Below are positions 7,413 through 16,009 of a DNA stretch of 38,379 bases, one piece after another. How positions within the stretch are numbered: the first letter of the stretch is position 1; every line of letters starts with the position of its first letter. The notes below the pieces were generated by a model that made no database searches, was not told the DNA's origin, and saw nothing but the letters and a program-made list of their open reading frames with translations. Location: NCBI RefSeq assembly GCF_008326305.1, contig NZ_BIXY01000069.1:1-38379 (forward strand), given 5' to 3'. This stretch comes from Dictyobacter arantiisoli (GTDB taxonomy: Bacteria > Chloroflexota > Ktedonobacteria > Ktedonobacterales > Ktedonobacteraceae). The position numbers and the translations under genes are program-made.

Positions 7413-9251
7413 TTATTTCTGGAAGACTGCAAGCTGGTTAAAAACAGCTTCTGTCCCATACATACTATCTCCTCCTACAAGCAGTCCAATTAAGCCCGCG
7501 GCATAAGTACTATCACTAAACGTCGACACGACGAGTTGTTGGTTGATATACATACGGAAGTGATTGTTGGTTGTAACAATAAGCAGGGTATTTACTTGTC
7601 CATAGCCTTTTTGAATGGCATCGGCCGTACTCCAGTCTATTAATGTGAGCCAGCGAGCCGGATCATTGCCCAGTGCGCGTTGTAAACGATACTCTCCATA
7701 GCTATTGAGTTCCAGAACGTAAAATGTTTTGGTGTAAGGATTGAGGCGAAAAACCATACCACAGAAGTCCCCATAGAGCATCCGTACCTGTACTGACAGA
7801 GCTGCATTGGTAAAACGCTGTTGATTTGAGTAACACCAGGCAACTGCGTGTGCCAGGCCTGTATGGACATGATAGCCTTGAGGGGTGAAGTAACACTGGT
7901 TTCCATCGTTAATCCAACCGATACTTTTTTTATCCATAGCGTTATAGTAGAGTATATTCCCGGCGCCGATGGCAGCTGTAATGCCTGTGCTCGCTTGTAT
8001 ACGCGCCTGTGCCGCCAGTGTTGCCTCCAGGTGTAGATGGGCAACTGCTGTCTGTGTTGCCAGTAATAGTGAGCCAGGATGTGTCATATGTTGTTGGTGG
8101 TGTCTGATAATTTTATGGATGGGCCTCATCTGCCAGATCAATACAAGTGATAATGTGACACATAAAACGAGTATCAAACTGATAAAAACAGTATGAATCG
8201 GGCTAAAGCGTCGCTTTTTTTTGAACATCTCGGCTGTATAAGGAATAAAGGATGACTTATCTCTTTCCAATGGAAAGAGCTGCAATTTGGTGGATGGTAT
8301 ATTGAGTTGTGTTGTGATTTGTTCAATGGCAGCGAGCGTACTATCCGTGTGCTGAGACATTGTTCCTTGAATGCTTAGATTGTTCTCGCTGCTCAATGCA
8401 CAAGCCAGAGACTCCTCACCTAAATCGCAGGTATGTTTTTTTAGCAATGCGCATTTGTAGGCAAGCGCAAATGCCTGTGCTTCTTGAAATCGTTCTTCAG
8501 GGACTTTCGCCAATGCTTTAAGCATGATCTCTTCAATCGCAGATGGAATATCTGGGTTTAGTTGACTGGGTGGGGTAGGGAGGGTTTGAATGTGCTTGAG
8601 CGTTACGCCGACTGGGGAATCAGCCATAAACGGGACATGACCGGTAAGCATCTGATATAAAATAATGCCAAGAGAGTAGATGTCACTGCGAGAGTCATTG
8701 CATCCATCAGATTGTTCAGGGGCCATATATTCGGGGGTGCCCACCATCGCACCAGAATGGGTTTGAAATTCAGCTTCTAATTTGGCTTTTGCCAATCCAA
8801 AGTCTACCAGATAAGCATGGCCGTCCAGGCGTAACAAGATATTTGATGGTTTGACATCCCGATGTACGACACCATGGTCGTGAGCATGTTGTAAGGCAGA
8901 GGCCATTTGTTCGAGAAAACTACCTGCCTCTTGGAGTGTTAAACGTTCTCGTTTATGAAGATAATCACGTAACGTTCCGCCTTCGACAAAAGGCATCACA
9001 AGGTAGTACCACGGACGCTGTTCGCCAAAATCGTAAAGTGGGAGAATATGGTCGTGGGAAAGAGTACCAACAGCACGTGCTTCGCGTTCGAAACGATGAA
9101 CAAATGGTTCATCACTTCCATAAAGAACTTTTACGGCAACATAGCGTTTGACTCGGCGATCATATCCAAGATAGACTTCAGACATCCCTCCCTGGGCTAC
9201 CCGAAAGCGCAGTTCGTATCGTCCGAGCTTTGAACCTTCTAACCCTTTCAT
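7413..9251 (-). CDS. transmembrane serine/threonine protein kinase with extracellular sensor-like domain
   Basis: This is a Hanks-type (PknB-like) kinase anchored in the membrane. The kinase domain (about 11-270) is complete: glycine loop VAQGGMSEVYLGY, VAVKVL with Lys41, HRDVKPSN with Asp132 and Asn137, DFGLA with Asp150, and TPEYMAPEQ. A basic juxtamembrane stretch (KKKRR) precedes one membrane span (about 352-374). The outer part (about 430-612) is rich in beta-strand and aromatic residues (FCGMVFRLN, FYVLELNSYGEYRL, FRMYINQQLVV, YAAGLIGLLV), resembling a laminin-G/DUF1080-type jelly roll that could bind a sugar or peptide. The ligand is unknown. ATG 9251 has GTGAGG at good distance upstream. 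A TATAAT lies at 9304-9299 on this strand but lacks a clear -35 partner. Confidence 0.92.
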   Translation of the reverse strand: MKGLEGSKLGRYELRFRVAQGGMSEVYLGYDRRVKRYVAVKVLYGSDEPFVHRFEREARAVGTLSHDHILPLYDFGEQRPWYYLVMPFVEGGTLRDYLHKRERLTLQEAGSFLEQMASALQHAHDHGVVHRDVKPSNILLRLDGHAYLVDFGLAKAKLEAEFQTHSGAMVGTPEYMAPEQSDGCNDSRSDIYSLGIILYQMLTGHVPFMADSPVGVTLKHIQTLPTPPSQLNPDIPSAIEEIMLKALAKVPEERFQEAQAFALAYKCALLKKHTCDLGEESLACALSSENNLSIQGTMSQHTDSTLAAIEQITTQLNIPSTKLQLFPLERDKSSFIPYTAEMFKKKRRFSPIHTVFISLILVLCVTLSLVLIWQMRPIHKIIRHHQQHMTHPGSLLLATQTAVAHLHLEATLAAQARIQASTGITAAIGAGNILYYNAMDKKSIGWINDGNQCYFTPQGYHVHTGLAHAVAWCYSNQQRFTNAALSVQVRMLYGDFCGMVFRLNPYTKTFYVLELNSYGEYRLQRALGNDPARWLTLIDWSTADAIQKGYGQVNTLLIVTTNNHFRMYINQQLVVSTFSDSTYAAGLIGLLVGGDSMYGTEAVFNQLAVFQK

Positions 9252-9384
9252 TAATCCTCACTCCTACTTTTACCTCATCCGCCCAGGCCAGTTATACTAT
9301 TATAAAACGCAAGCTATGTTCATTATATAATTGTTTTTATCTGTTTTCAATACAAATAATGACAATTACTTGCTATAACAGAGT

Positions 9385-9437
9385 GGCAGAGAATAAGGTG
9401 TTCCTTTAAGGTGAACTGGTATTGCTTACCCTCTGCC
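9385..9437 (-). terminator. hairpin downstream of the PIG-L gene, possible terminator
   Basis: GGCAGAG (9385-9391) pairs with CTCTGCC (9431-9437), extended by TAAG/CTTA after a 2x2 internal loop. The large loop contains a near-palindrome TTCCTTTAAGGTGAA. It lies 35 nt after the stop of the PIG-L gene. There is no U-run, so the role is uncertain. Confidence 0.4.
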
Positions 9438-9471
9438 TGAAGTGTAACATATTCCGTAGAGAATAGGTATT

Positions 9472-10395
9472 TTAACGTGCAATCCAATAGCGCTCGAGGC
9501 GAATCGTCTCCACAGGACGAATAGTATGAGCATAACTATCCATTGTTTTATGCATTGCTTCGCGACCACCAAAGTTGGACTGAATTTGTGAAGCATACAA
9601 GTCAGCGGCAGCTAATTTCAGTGGAAGCATTTCTGATGTTTCCACAAGCGTATACTCAAACTCACCGCCCAGTTCTTGTAGCCGTGCATCCAACGCTCCT
9701 TTATCGCGTTGTACATACGGAAAATCTTCATAAAAATACACTTTTGCGCCGCGTTGAACCAGGCGATCTACAGCAGAGAAGAGAATCTGGTGATCGACAT
9801 GCCGTCCAATGCCCAATGGTGCATACCAGGCGGTATCAGGAAGTTGATCGTGCAGATCAACGAGCAGCTGGCCTAATTCACTATCAAGGGAGCGATCAGT
9901 AGTGTGAACTTCTCCACCCATTAATTGTGCCTTGTCGGCATAATAACCAGGTTGTCCTCTATAAATTGCTTCTTGATAATCGAGCCAGAGGTAATCGGCT
10001 TGTAAGTAGTCCAATGCCGCCTTATCCTCTTGTTTCCGCTCTTCCATAACGCGAATGGCACCCTGGGTATCACTGGCGCTCCAATCACGTAGCACATCAA
10101 CTGCGAGAGGACTGAGCTTCTGATTGGCTGCAGGTTTTCCGGTAAAGACAGAAATTACCAGTGGGGTCAGACCGGAGCTTACTTGCATACCAAGCGTCCC
10201 CCCACATGCATACACAACGTCATCAAGATGTGGAGAAAGGAAAATATGGCGATATTGCCTTGTTATGTCTTTCGTACTAGTAAGTTGCAACGCTCTTTTT
10301 CCTCCATGAGATATGGTTTCAGATGATTGAGAAAAATACAGCCTTTGTATACATGTTAAAGAATCAGGGTAAACGCACACCATCCTCGTTCTCAT
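9472..10395 (-). CDS. PIG-L/LmbE family deacetylase
   Basis: This belongs to the zinc-dependent N-acetylglucosaminyl deacetylase superfamily (PIG-L, MshB, BshB), which removes acetyl groups from GlcNAc-linked small molecules. The first zinc motif is FLSPHLDDVVYACGG (about 52-66; family PHPDDE, here Leu-Asp-Asp). The second is GRHVDHQILF (about 197-206; family HxDH). The rest shows the usual ALDYLQADYLWLDYQEA pattern. The start is ATG 10395 or ATG 10383, both inside the 3' end of mutY (stop at 10364), so translation is probably coupled. The product may belong to a thiol or glycan pathway. The substrate is not deducible. Confidence 0.88.
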   Translation of the reverse strand: MRTRMVCVYPDSLTCIQRLYFSQSSETISHGGKRALQLTSTKDITRQYRHIFLSPHLDDVVYACGGTLGMQVSSGLTPLVISVFTGKPAANQKLSPLAVDVLRDWSASDTQGAIRVMEERKQEDKAALDYLQADYLWLDYQEAIYRGQPGYYADKAQLMGGEVHTTDRSLDSELGQLLVDLHDQLPDTAWYAPLGIGRHVDHQILFSAVDRLVQRGAKVYFYEDFPYVQRDKGALDARLQELGGEFEYTLVETSEMLPLKLAAADLYASQIQSNFGGREAMHKTMDSYAHTIRPVETIRLERYWIAR

Positions 10396-11347
10396 CTGCT
10401 AAACCATCTTTTACCAGACCTTGCACGACTTTCTGTAACCAGGGGAAATCCTGGTCGCTGAACTCAGGCTTGATCTGGGGTCCCAATATTGCAAGAGGAA
10501 TGCGTTGATGTGTTGTTAATGAACGAAGCAAATCAACGATCCGCCCTCGAAAATAGCGATTGCTACTGGTAAATGGTTGGGATTGATACGATGTTTTCTT
10601 CTCAGCTACTTTGCGTAATTGGCGGAGTACGGCGCCTGATGGAAAGAGACTATATTGTCCCATCTCGGTATAAGCTCGACAATTTTGTTGGAGCGGGCAG
10701 GAACCACAAAGAGGGTTATTGCTGCTACAAATTGTCGCTCCCATATCCATTAGTGCTTGATTCCAGTTATAAGCCTGGCCTTCTGGCAGAATCTGCTCCG
10801 CGAGTGACAGCATTTGAGCATCGTTCGCTTTCGGCTCTGGATGTTCAAGTCCTAGAAAAACGCGATGCAAGACGCGACGGATATTTGTATCAACGGTTGC
10901 TACCTGTTTACGATAAGCGAAGCAGGCAATTGCCCCCGCTGTATAGCGTCCAATACCCTTAAGCGTCAGCAATTCATCGATAGTATCGGGAATGTGTCCA
11001 TCATATTTATCGACGACCTGTCTGGCAATTGCTTGTAAGCTGACGGCGCGTCTGTTGTATCCAAGTGGAACCCAGACGGCGATCACATCAGCAGTTGCTG
11101 CTGCTGCTAGATCGATCAGGGTAGGGAAGGCAGACAAAAATTGTTGATATTTTGGTAAGACACGATCCACCTGTGTCTGTTGCAGCATCACTTCAGACAC
11201 AAGAATTGCATAAGGATCACTGGTTGTACGCCATGGCAAAGCGCGTTGCTCCTGTTCGTACCAGGAGAGAAGCGACGCGTGCACCTGTGCACTATCATTT
11301 GGTGCAATCTGAGAAGAAAGCATTGAGGATGCTGTGTGTTTACCCAT
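10364..11347 (-). CDS. mutY: A/G-specific adenine glycosylase MutY
   Basis: MutY removes adenine mispaired with 8-oxoguanine. Seen are the catalytic Glu52 in SEVMLQQTQVDRV, the helix-hairpin-helix LKGIGRYTAGAI (129-140), Asp153 in VATVDTNIRRVL, and the 4Fe-4S loop C207-x6-C214-x2-C217-x5-C223. The EVMLQQTQV motif separates it from endonuclease III. The C-terminus (about 235-327) does not look like the MutT/NUDIX-like 8-oxoG reader of E. coli MutY. It is short and basic, with FRGRIVDLL, as in the compact MutY of some Actinobacteria. ATG 11347 follows TGAGG. The gene starts 6 nt after the stop of the small upstream gene and overlaps the PIG-L gene by 32 nt, so this is a three-gene operon. Confidence 0.94.
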   Translation of the reverse strand: MGKHTASSMLSSQIAPNDSAQVHASLLSWYEQEQRALPWRTTSDPYAILVSEVMLQQTQVDRVLPKYQQFLSAFPTLIDLAAAATADVIAVWVPLGYNRRAVSLQAIARQVVDKYDGHIPDTIDELLTLKGIGRYTAGAIACFAYRKQVATVDTNIRRVLHRVFLGLEHPEPKANDAQMLSLAEQILPEGQAYNWNQALMDMGATICSSNNPLCGSCPLQQNCRAYTEMGQYSLFPSGAVLRQLRKVAEKKTSYQSQPFTSSNRYFRGRIVDLLRSLTTHQRIPLAILGPQIKPEFSDQDFPWLQKVVQGLVKDGLADENEDGVRLP

Positions 11348-11353
11348 GAAACC

Positions 11354-11644
11354 TCAGGATTTACTTGCTTGTATAGTTGGCTTTGACTGGATTTCTTGAT
11401 CCAAGGAAGCCTCTTTTTCCTCGTGGCGCCGACGCACGCTCAATGTAAACAGTGTGTCTCCACCTTCTTGCCAGCATTTTGCATCTGGAGCAGGTAAATT
11501 TTCACATTGAATCCAACCATTGGCGTCGCGTAGCACATGGCCTTTGACACATTTCGCATAGGAAATGTGTTCGTTTAAGTCAGGATCACCCGGCTTGACA
11601 CTGGGCGAAGCAATTTTGGGGATAAAAAATCTACACCAGGGCAC
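11354..11644 (-). CDS. small cysteine-containing hypothetical protein
   Basis: The product is 96 aa. It starts at GTG 11644, preceded by AAGGAAGG at 9-nt spacing. It has Cys residues in MPWCRFF, AKCVKGH, WIQCENLP and AKCWQEG, and a highly charged C-terminus (RRRHEEKEASLDQEIQ). No membrane segment or signal peptide is visible. The Cys spacing is too loose for a standard zinc ribbon. It is the first gene of the operon with mutY (6-nt gap) and the PIG-L gene. I do not recognise the family. Confidence 0.72.
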   Translation of the reverse strand: MPWCRFFIPKIASPSVKPGDPDLNEHISYAKCVKGHVLRDANGWIQCENLPAPDAKCWQEGGDTLFTLSVRRRHEEKEASLDQEIQSKPTIQASKS

Positions 11645-12002
11645 GGTTATGTACCTTCCTTATACATTTATAATCATAGAATAGGCCTTGTCTTATAAAC
11701 ACTACCGTAATTGATGAAAACATGCCAGAATATCTGTGACCATATTTTTTAATTCCACCGTGGAATTATGGAACGATGGAAACACAGCCCGTGCCAGTAT
11801 CTGTAAGAATGGCATACTGCTGGCACTCATGGGTCTGGTATTTGCTTGGTATCACTTTCCAGAGTAGTACCGAGTACCTGAAAAAATTGGTAGCTTTGCT
11901 CATTATAGCGCATTTAGCGGCCATGAGTCTATAGAACTAGTGCATTTTTACATGGTGTCTTAACTTCGGAATCTTGAGTACTTGCCGTTTTTTTTTCCTG
12001 TG
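11645..12002. other. intergenic stretch, 358 nt
   Basis: This separates the small Cys-protein operon from the methyltransferase gene, both on the minus strand. It holds the palindrome at 11750-11768 and should contain the operon promoter. No convincing -10/-35 pair, RNA gene or open frame with a ribosome site was found. Confidence 0.6.
11750..11768. promoter_or_regulatory. 19-bp palindrome, candidate operator
   Basis: TAATTCCAC-C-GTGGAATTA is a perfect 9+1+9 palindrome, typical in size for a dimeric repressor site. It lies 106 nt upstream of the GTG start of the mutY operon. The binding protein is unknown. Confidence 0.4.
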
Positions 12003-12752
12003 TTAGCGTTTTCGACTGATGAGTGCGAGGCGGCTTTCTATACTTAATGGGCTTCCATCCAGGTCTCCATAATAAGATTGGAGCTCTAATCCAGCCGTTT
12101 TGAGCATGCGGACGAGCTCGGTAAGTGTGTAAGTGCGGATGGATTGGATATATTGGGTGCGCTGCCCATCAGGATAGATAAGGCTAATGTGAACAGTATT
12201 GTGGCTGGTCAAGAGATCGAAATGCCGTTCTTCAAGCACAATGAGGCCATCGGGATAATGAACAATGCTATGGGGAGTTGTTGTACGGATAATGCGTGGT
12301 TGATGAATCGTTTCTAGCAAAAATAGACCGCCTGGTTTGAGGGCTTGTGAAATCTGTGAGAGTACTTTTTGGTCCTCTTCATCGCTTTGGAAATAGCCAA
12401 AGGATGTGAACATACTAATTACCGCATCAAAAGAGGCTTCAAATGGGATAGTGCGCATATCGCTTTGTATCCAATTGACGTGTACCTGTTGTTTTTTTGC
12501 CTCATCCTGTGCTTTTTGTAGGAGCGATGGACTCAAATCTTGTCCGGTGACAATGCATCCATAACGAGCCAGGGCCAGAGCATGGCGTCCATAGCCACAA
12601 CATAAATCAAGTAAATGATCCCCGGGATGGAGACCGAGCAATCTGACAATATGTTTGGTATCCTGTTCTGATTTGGCTGTTGGCAAAAAGGGGGCATAAA
12701 GCCGGATATAGTCCTCACCAAAAAAATGTACATACCAGGGAAGATCAGCCAT
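12003..12752 (-). CDS. class I SAM-dependent methyltransferase
   Basis: This is a small-molecule-type Rossmann methyltransferase of 249 aa. Motif I LLDLCCGYGRHALALA is followed by VTGQDLSPSLLQKA (motif II region), WIQSDMRTIPF, FDAVISMFTSFGYF and LKPGGLFLLETI. This is the order seen in Methyltransf_11/25-type enzymes. The substrate cannot be told. ATG 12752 is chosen over GTG 12764 because AGGTGG sits 8 nt before the ATG but overlaps the GTG. It is transcribed away from the galactose operon. Confidence 0.88.
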   Translation of the reverse strand: MADLPWYVHFFGEDYIRLYAPFLPTAKSEQDTKHIVRLLGLHPGDHLLDLCCGYGRHALALARYGCIVTGQDLSPSLLQKAQDEAKKQQVHVNWIQSDMRTIPFEASFDAVISMFTSFGYFQSDEEDQKVLSQISQALKPGGLFLLETIHQPRIIRTTTPHSIVHYPDGLIVLEERHFDLLTSHNTVHISLIYPDGQRTQYIQSIRTYTLTELVRMLKTAGLELQSYYGDLDGSPLSIESRLALISRKR

Positions 12753-13145
12753 GTCTGGCACCACCTATTTCTTATAGTACTAAAAGTACTGCCAGGGGCA
12801 GACTCTCGCTCTTCTTTAACTAAACGTGTGTTTTTTGCTTTTCAACGTATCACCGTCTGAGTATCCTGGGACAGAATCGTTCTGTGCAGGAGAATTCGGA
12901 AGTTGGATGGTGCGGATCAAAGAATGTTGTCTTCAGGGTGGACGTGGTGGAAGCTGGTATTTAACAGAGAATTGGCAGGGCTGTGTTGAAGATATATCAT
13001 GCTATGGTTATGTATTGTATACTTTGAAAACAGGTGAGAAAGAGGATGTCTCATTGTTGTCTGAGGGGTTCTATTTAAGAATACCCCTTGCTTTTAATGT
13101 GTTTTTCTTTCTTATGTGTAAGCTATGTGCGGAGGAGCATAATGC
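12753..13145. other. divergent intergenic region upstream of the gal operon, 393 nt
   Basis: This lies between the methyltransferase gene (minus) and the galactose operon (plus). It must carry promoters for both. A TGTATTGTATACTTTG segment near 13006-13022 could supply a -10 for the plus strand but has no clear -35. A 108-codon plus-strand frame (12826-13152) has no ribosome site and unnatural composition, and is not called. GGAGGAG at 13131-13137 serves the next gene. Confidence 0.5.
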
Positions 13146-13715
13146 GTGTTAGCTGAAGAATTTTCCGTTATTGATGCAGCATCTCCATTATGGAATGCAG
13201 CGCGTCCATTGTTAGATATTGCCTTGCGGATTGAGCAGCAATCTGCTTCCTATTCGTGGCATGGATGGCAAAAAAAAGATCTCGATGCATTTTTAAAAGC
13301 TTTGCCAGTTCATTGCTCATTACTTGTTGGAGTCTGGCAAATTGATGTATCTCTCGAGCACGAGGATTTGTGGCTGGGTTGTGTGTGTGAGGTGATCAAC
13401 GGTGAAGTGCATTCAATGCGAACGTTTGATGCATTGACGTCGGATGACCTGCCTCCTATCGCGCAGTTGGAGCCGGGATTTACACATGCTCAAGTGTTGA
13501 TGCTTACTGCAGAAAAACTGGTTGCTCCAGTAGCCTGGGCGCTCTTTACGGATAAGACAACCTGGGATGAGTGGCTTTTAACCGAAGCTACTTCTGTCGA
13601 ACAAGCGGATACTTCACATAATGAGAAAGGCGACCTACTTGCCGCGTTGGTGAGACAAGGACGCTGTGTATTGTTAGGTAGTCAGCTTACTCATCACAAT
13701 CATCATCATTCATAA
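13146..13715 (+). CDS. hypothetical protein, first gene of the galactose operon
   Basis: The product is 189 aa with no signal peptide or membrane span. GTG 13146 is supported by GGAGGAG eight bases upstream. The middle section is moderately hydrophobic with many Trp residues (WHGWQKKDLDAF, VGVWQIDV, DLWLGCVCEV). A conserved-looking core reads LPPIAQLEPGFTHAQVLML and VAPVAWALFTDKTTWDEWL. The C-terminus ends in a His-rich tail (HHNHHHS). I do not recognise the family. Being 18 nt upstream of galT and cotranscribed with galT and galK suggests an accessory role in galactose use, which is inference only. Confidence 0.82.
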   Translation: MLAEEFSVIDAASPLWNAARPLLDIALRIEQQSASYSWHGWQKKDLDAFLKALPVHCSLLVGVWQIDVSLEHEDLWLGCVCEVINGEVHSMRTFDALTSDDLPPIAQLEPGFTHAQVLMLTAEKLVAPVAWALFTDKTTWDEWLLTEATSVEQADTSHNEKGDLLAALVRQGRCVLLGSQLTHHNHHHS

Positions 13716-13733
13716 GTCAGGATATATTTTTTT

Positions 13734-14648
13734 ATGCAAGATTATAGTACTCCACTTGTGTGGAATCCCATTCTCCGCCAATATCTGGTGAATGCGGCTC
13801 ACCGAATGAATCGTCGTGAAGGAACTAATGAATGTCCTTTTTGCGCGGATATTACCAATGGACTCGTTGACCCTGATACTCAAGTCTGGTTACATCCAAA
13901 CGATTTCCCTCCTTTAAAAGCGCCCGTTGGCGAAGCGCATGTCGTGATTTATAATCGAGATCATAATCGTACTTTTACGCAATTAACTGTAGATGAGGTT
14001 TTTGCGGTTACAAAGCTCTGGCGAGAGTTGTATTTGGATGTTGTCTCCCGCTATCCAGCCGTGATGATTTTTGAAAATAGCGGTGCTTCAATTGGACAGA
14101 CGCAAAAACATCCTCATGGGCAAGCCTATGGCGTTTCAGTCATTCCCCCGATGTTGGAAAGAGAGCTAGAAACAGTTATTCTCGATCATGAATCTGGTAG
14201 TGGGTGCCCTTTCTGCCGTGTGCGTGAAGAATTGAGTAATGGCGAGCAGCAGGTGGCAGACAATACTCATTGGCAAGCCTTTGTGCCTCCCTATGTACGG
14301 TATCCTTACGAAACTCATTTGTATCCACAACGCCATGTTGCCAATATTGGTATGATGCAGGATGATGAACTATACGATCTGGCGTCGCTCCTGTTGACAG
14401 TAATTCGAGGTTTTAATGCTTTGAATGATGGAGCTATGGCGCCGATGCCTTATTTATTGGGATTACATCAGTTAGCTGATGAGCGTTTTCATTTTCATAT
14501 TGAGATTCAGGCGATTGGACGAGCACCAGGCAAGCTGAAATACGCTGCTTCCTCTGAGTCAGTATGGGGATTATGGTCAAACGACTCTTCGCCTGTGCAG
14601 AAGGCAAAAGAGTTACGCGAGGCAATTGAGAAAGAAGAGAAAGCGTAA
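13734..14648 (+). CDS. galT: galactose-1-phosphate uridylyltransferase (GalT)
   Basis: GalT swaps UMP between UDP-glucose and galactose-1-phosphate in the Leloir pathway. The zinc-type CPFC is at residues 34-37, and FENSGASIGQTQKHPHGQ (113-130) carries the active-site H126-P-H128, with His128 the nucleotidylated residue by family analogy. A second CPFC near residue 160 and YPYETHLYPQRH near 195 are also family features. The length of 304 aa is short for GalT (about 330-350) but all catalytic elements are present. Start is ATG 13734, with AGGA about 11 nt upstream. It is followed 8 nt later by galK. Confidence 0.94.
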   Translation: MQDYSTPLVWNPILRQYLVNAAHRMNRREGTNECPFCADITNGLVDPDTQVWLHPNDFPPLKAPVGEAHVVIYNRDHNRTFTQLTVDEVFAVTKLWRELYLDVVSRYPAVMIFENSGASIGQTQKHPHGQAYGVSVIPPMLERELETVILDHESGSGCPFCRVREELSNGEQQVADNTHWQAFVPPYVRYPYETHLYPQRHVANIGMMQDDELYDLASLLLTVIRGFNALNDGAMAPMPYLLGLHQLADERFHFHIEIQAIGRAPGKLKYAASSESVWGLWSNDSSPVQKAKELREAIEKEEKA

Positions 14649-14656
14649 TAGTAGTT

Positions 14657-15931
14657 ATGGATACAACGTCGTTGTTACCTCCTGTGACGGAGGCTTTAGC
14701 TGAATTTCCGAAAGCCTTCCACGATGAAACTGAGTATGTAGGCTCACTTGGTGTTGCCTGGGCTCCCGGGCGTGTGAATCTTATTGGCGAGCATACAGAT
14801 TATAATGGTGGATTGGTTTTGCCGCTGGCGGTTGATCGTGTGTCGGCTTTCGCCGGTCGCACGCGTGCAGATCAGACCGTTCGCCTTTGGTCAATCCATT
14901 TTAAGACATATGCGCAATTTTCGGTGGAAGGCTTACCTGATACCTTTGATGAGCAACGAGCTGAGCTTCCTGGCTGGGCGCGCTATATTCTTGGAGTGGC
15001 TGCCGAACTGGCCCGCGCTGGTATTACTTTGAAAGGTTTTGATGCGGTTGTCAGTGGTGATGTTCCATTGGGCGGCGGTATGAGTTCTTCCGCAGCGTTA
15101 GAGGTTGCTGCGGCACATGCATATGCACTTTTTTCTAACCATGCTTTTACGATTGGGGAAGAGAATGCTACGCTTTCACCCATTCTGGTTGCTGGCCTCT
15201 GTCAACATGCAGAACAAATTGCCTCTGGTGTGATGTGTGGCATATTGGATCAGGCCGCATCGTGTTTAGGGCAGCCTCGTAAGGCGGTACTTTTGAACTG
15301 TCGTTCGTTAGAATATCGCTATCTCCCGTTTGCCGATCCTACTATCTCTATTGTGGTCGTTGATACCGGAGTACGGCGTGAACTGGCAGATTCTGCATAT
15401 AATGAGCGGCGTCAGCAGTGTGAAGAGGCGACAAAGCTAATTAGAGAGAGCATATTACAGGCTGAGCCAGCAAATGAACTGGCTCATGATATTAAAGAGT
15501 TATGTGATATTACTCCAGAACAATTTGCACGCTATAAACAGCAACTGCCCGAATTGCTACAGCGGCGAGCTGGCTATGTCATTGCTGAGAATGAACGGGT
15601 ACTTCAAGTTGTAAAGCTATTGGAAGCTGGCAATATAGAGGAAGCCGGAAAGATTCTCTGGCTGGGTCACGCTGGCTTGCAAAATGATTATGAGGTCAGT
15701 TGTACCGAGTTGGATGCTCTCGTCGATATCGCTTGTAATGTGCCTGGTGTATTGGGCGCTCGTATGATGGGTGGTGGATTTGGAGGATGTACCATCAATC
15801 TGGTACGCCATGAAGCGGTTGAAGCATTACAGCAGGCGATTGAGCTGCAATATCCTGAACGAACGGGACGTCGGGCCAGTATCGATATTTGTCGTGCTGC
15901 TGCCGGACCTGGATGTACATTTGTAGCGTAA
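14657..15931 (+). CDS. galK: galactokinase (GalK)
   Basis: GalK phosphorylates alpha-D-galactose at C1, giving the substrate of GalT. It is a GHMP kinase. The galactokinase signature PGRVNLIGEHTDYNGG is at 37-52, the ATP-binding loop VPLGGGMSSSAALE near 130-145, and the third GHMP motif GARMMGGGFGGCTINLV near 375-390. At 424 aa it is slightly longer than the usual 380-400. Start is ATG 14657, 8 nt after galT. No epimerase (galE) gene is in the window. Transcription ends at the 26-bp hairpin 15950-16008. Confidence 0.96.
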   Translation: MDTTSLLPPVTEALAEFPKAFHDETEYVGSLGVAWAPGRVNLIGEHTDYNGGLVLPLAVDRVSAFAGRTRADQTVRLWSIHFKTYAQFSVEGLPDTFDEQRAELPGWARYILGVAAELARAGITLKGFDAVVSGDVPLGGGMSSSAALEVAAAHAYALFSNHAFTIGEENATLSPILVAGLCQHAEQIASGVMCGILDQAASCLGQPRKAVLLNCRSLEYRYLPFADPTISIVVVDTGVRRELADSAYNERRQQCEEATKLIRESILQAEPANELAHDIKELCDITPEQFARYKQQLPELLQRRAGYVIAENERVLQVVKLLEAGNIEEAGKILWLGHAGLQNDYEVSCTELDALVDIACNVPGVLGARMMGGGFGGCTINLVRHEAVEALQQAIELQYPERTGRRASIDICRAAAGPGCTFVA

Positions 15932-15949
15932 TATTGCTCAGGTTAGCAC

Positions 15950-16008
15950 AAAAAGAGAGTTTCTCCATGGTTGCTGCATGCAAGCAACCATGGAGAAACT
16001 CTCTTTTT
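15950..16008. terminator. 26-bp perfect hairpin, bidirectional terminator between galK and the pseudokinase gene
   Basis: Positions 15950-15975 are the exact reverse complement of 15983-16008, with the 7-nt loop GCATGCA. The arms begin AAAAAGAGAG and end CTCTCTTTTT, so both strands have an A-run before and a U-run after the stem. It fills the 78-nt gap between two convergent genes; the pseudokinase stop codon starts at 16012. Confidence 0.85.
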
Positions 16009-16009
16009 T

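Noticed and set aside
12826-13152. 108-codon plus-strand open frame upstream of the gal operon
   Set aside because: It has no ribosome site, an odd Cys/Phe-rich composition and no domain pattern. It overlaps the well-supported start of the next gene.
15950-16008. Third copy of the three-hairpin repeat at the galK hairpin
   Set aside because: It lacks the CTGCTGGCAGG and GCACC flanks, has a different loop and has A/U runs on both sides. It is an ordinary bidirectional terminator.
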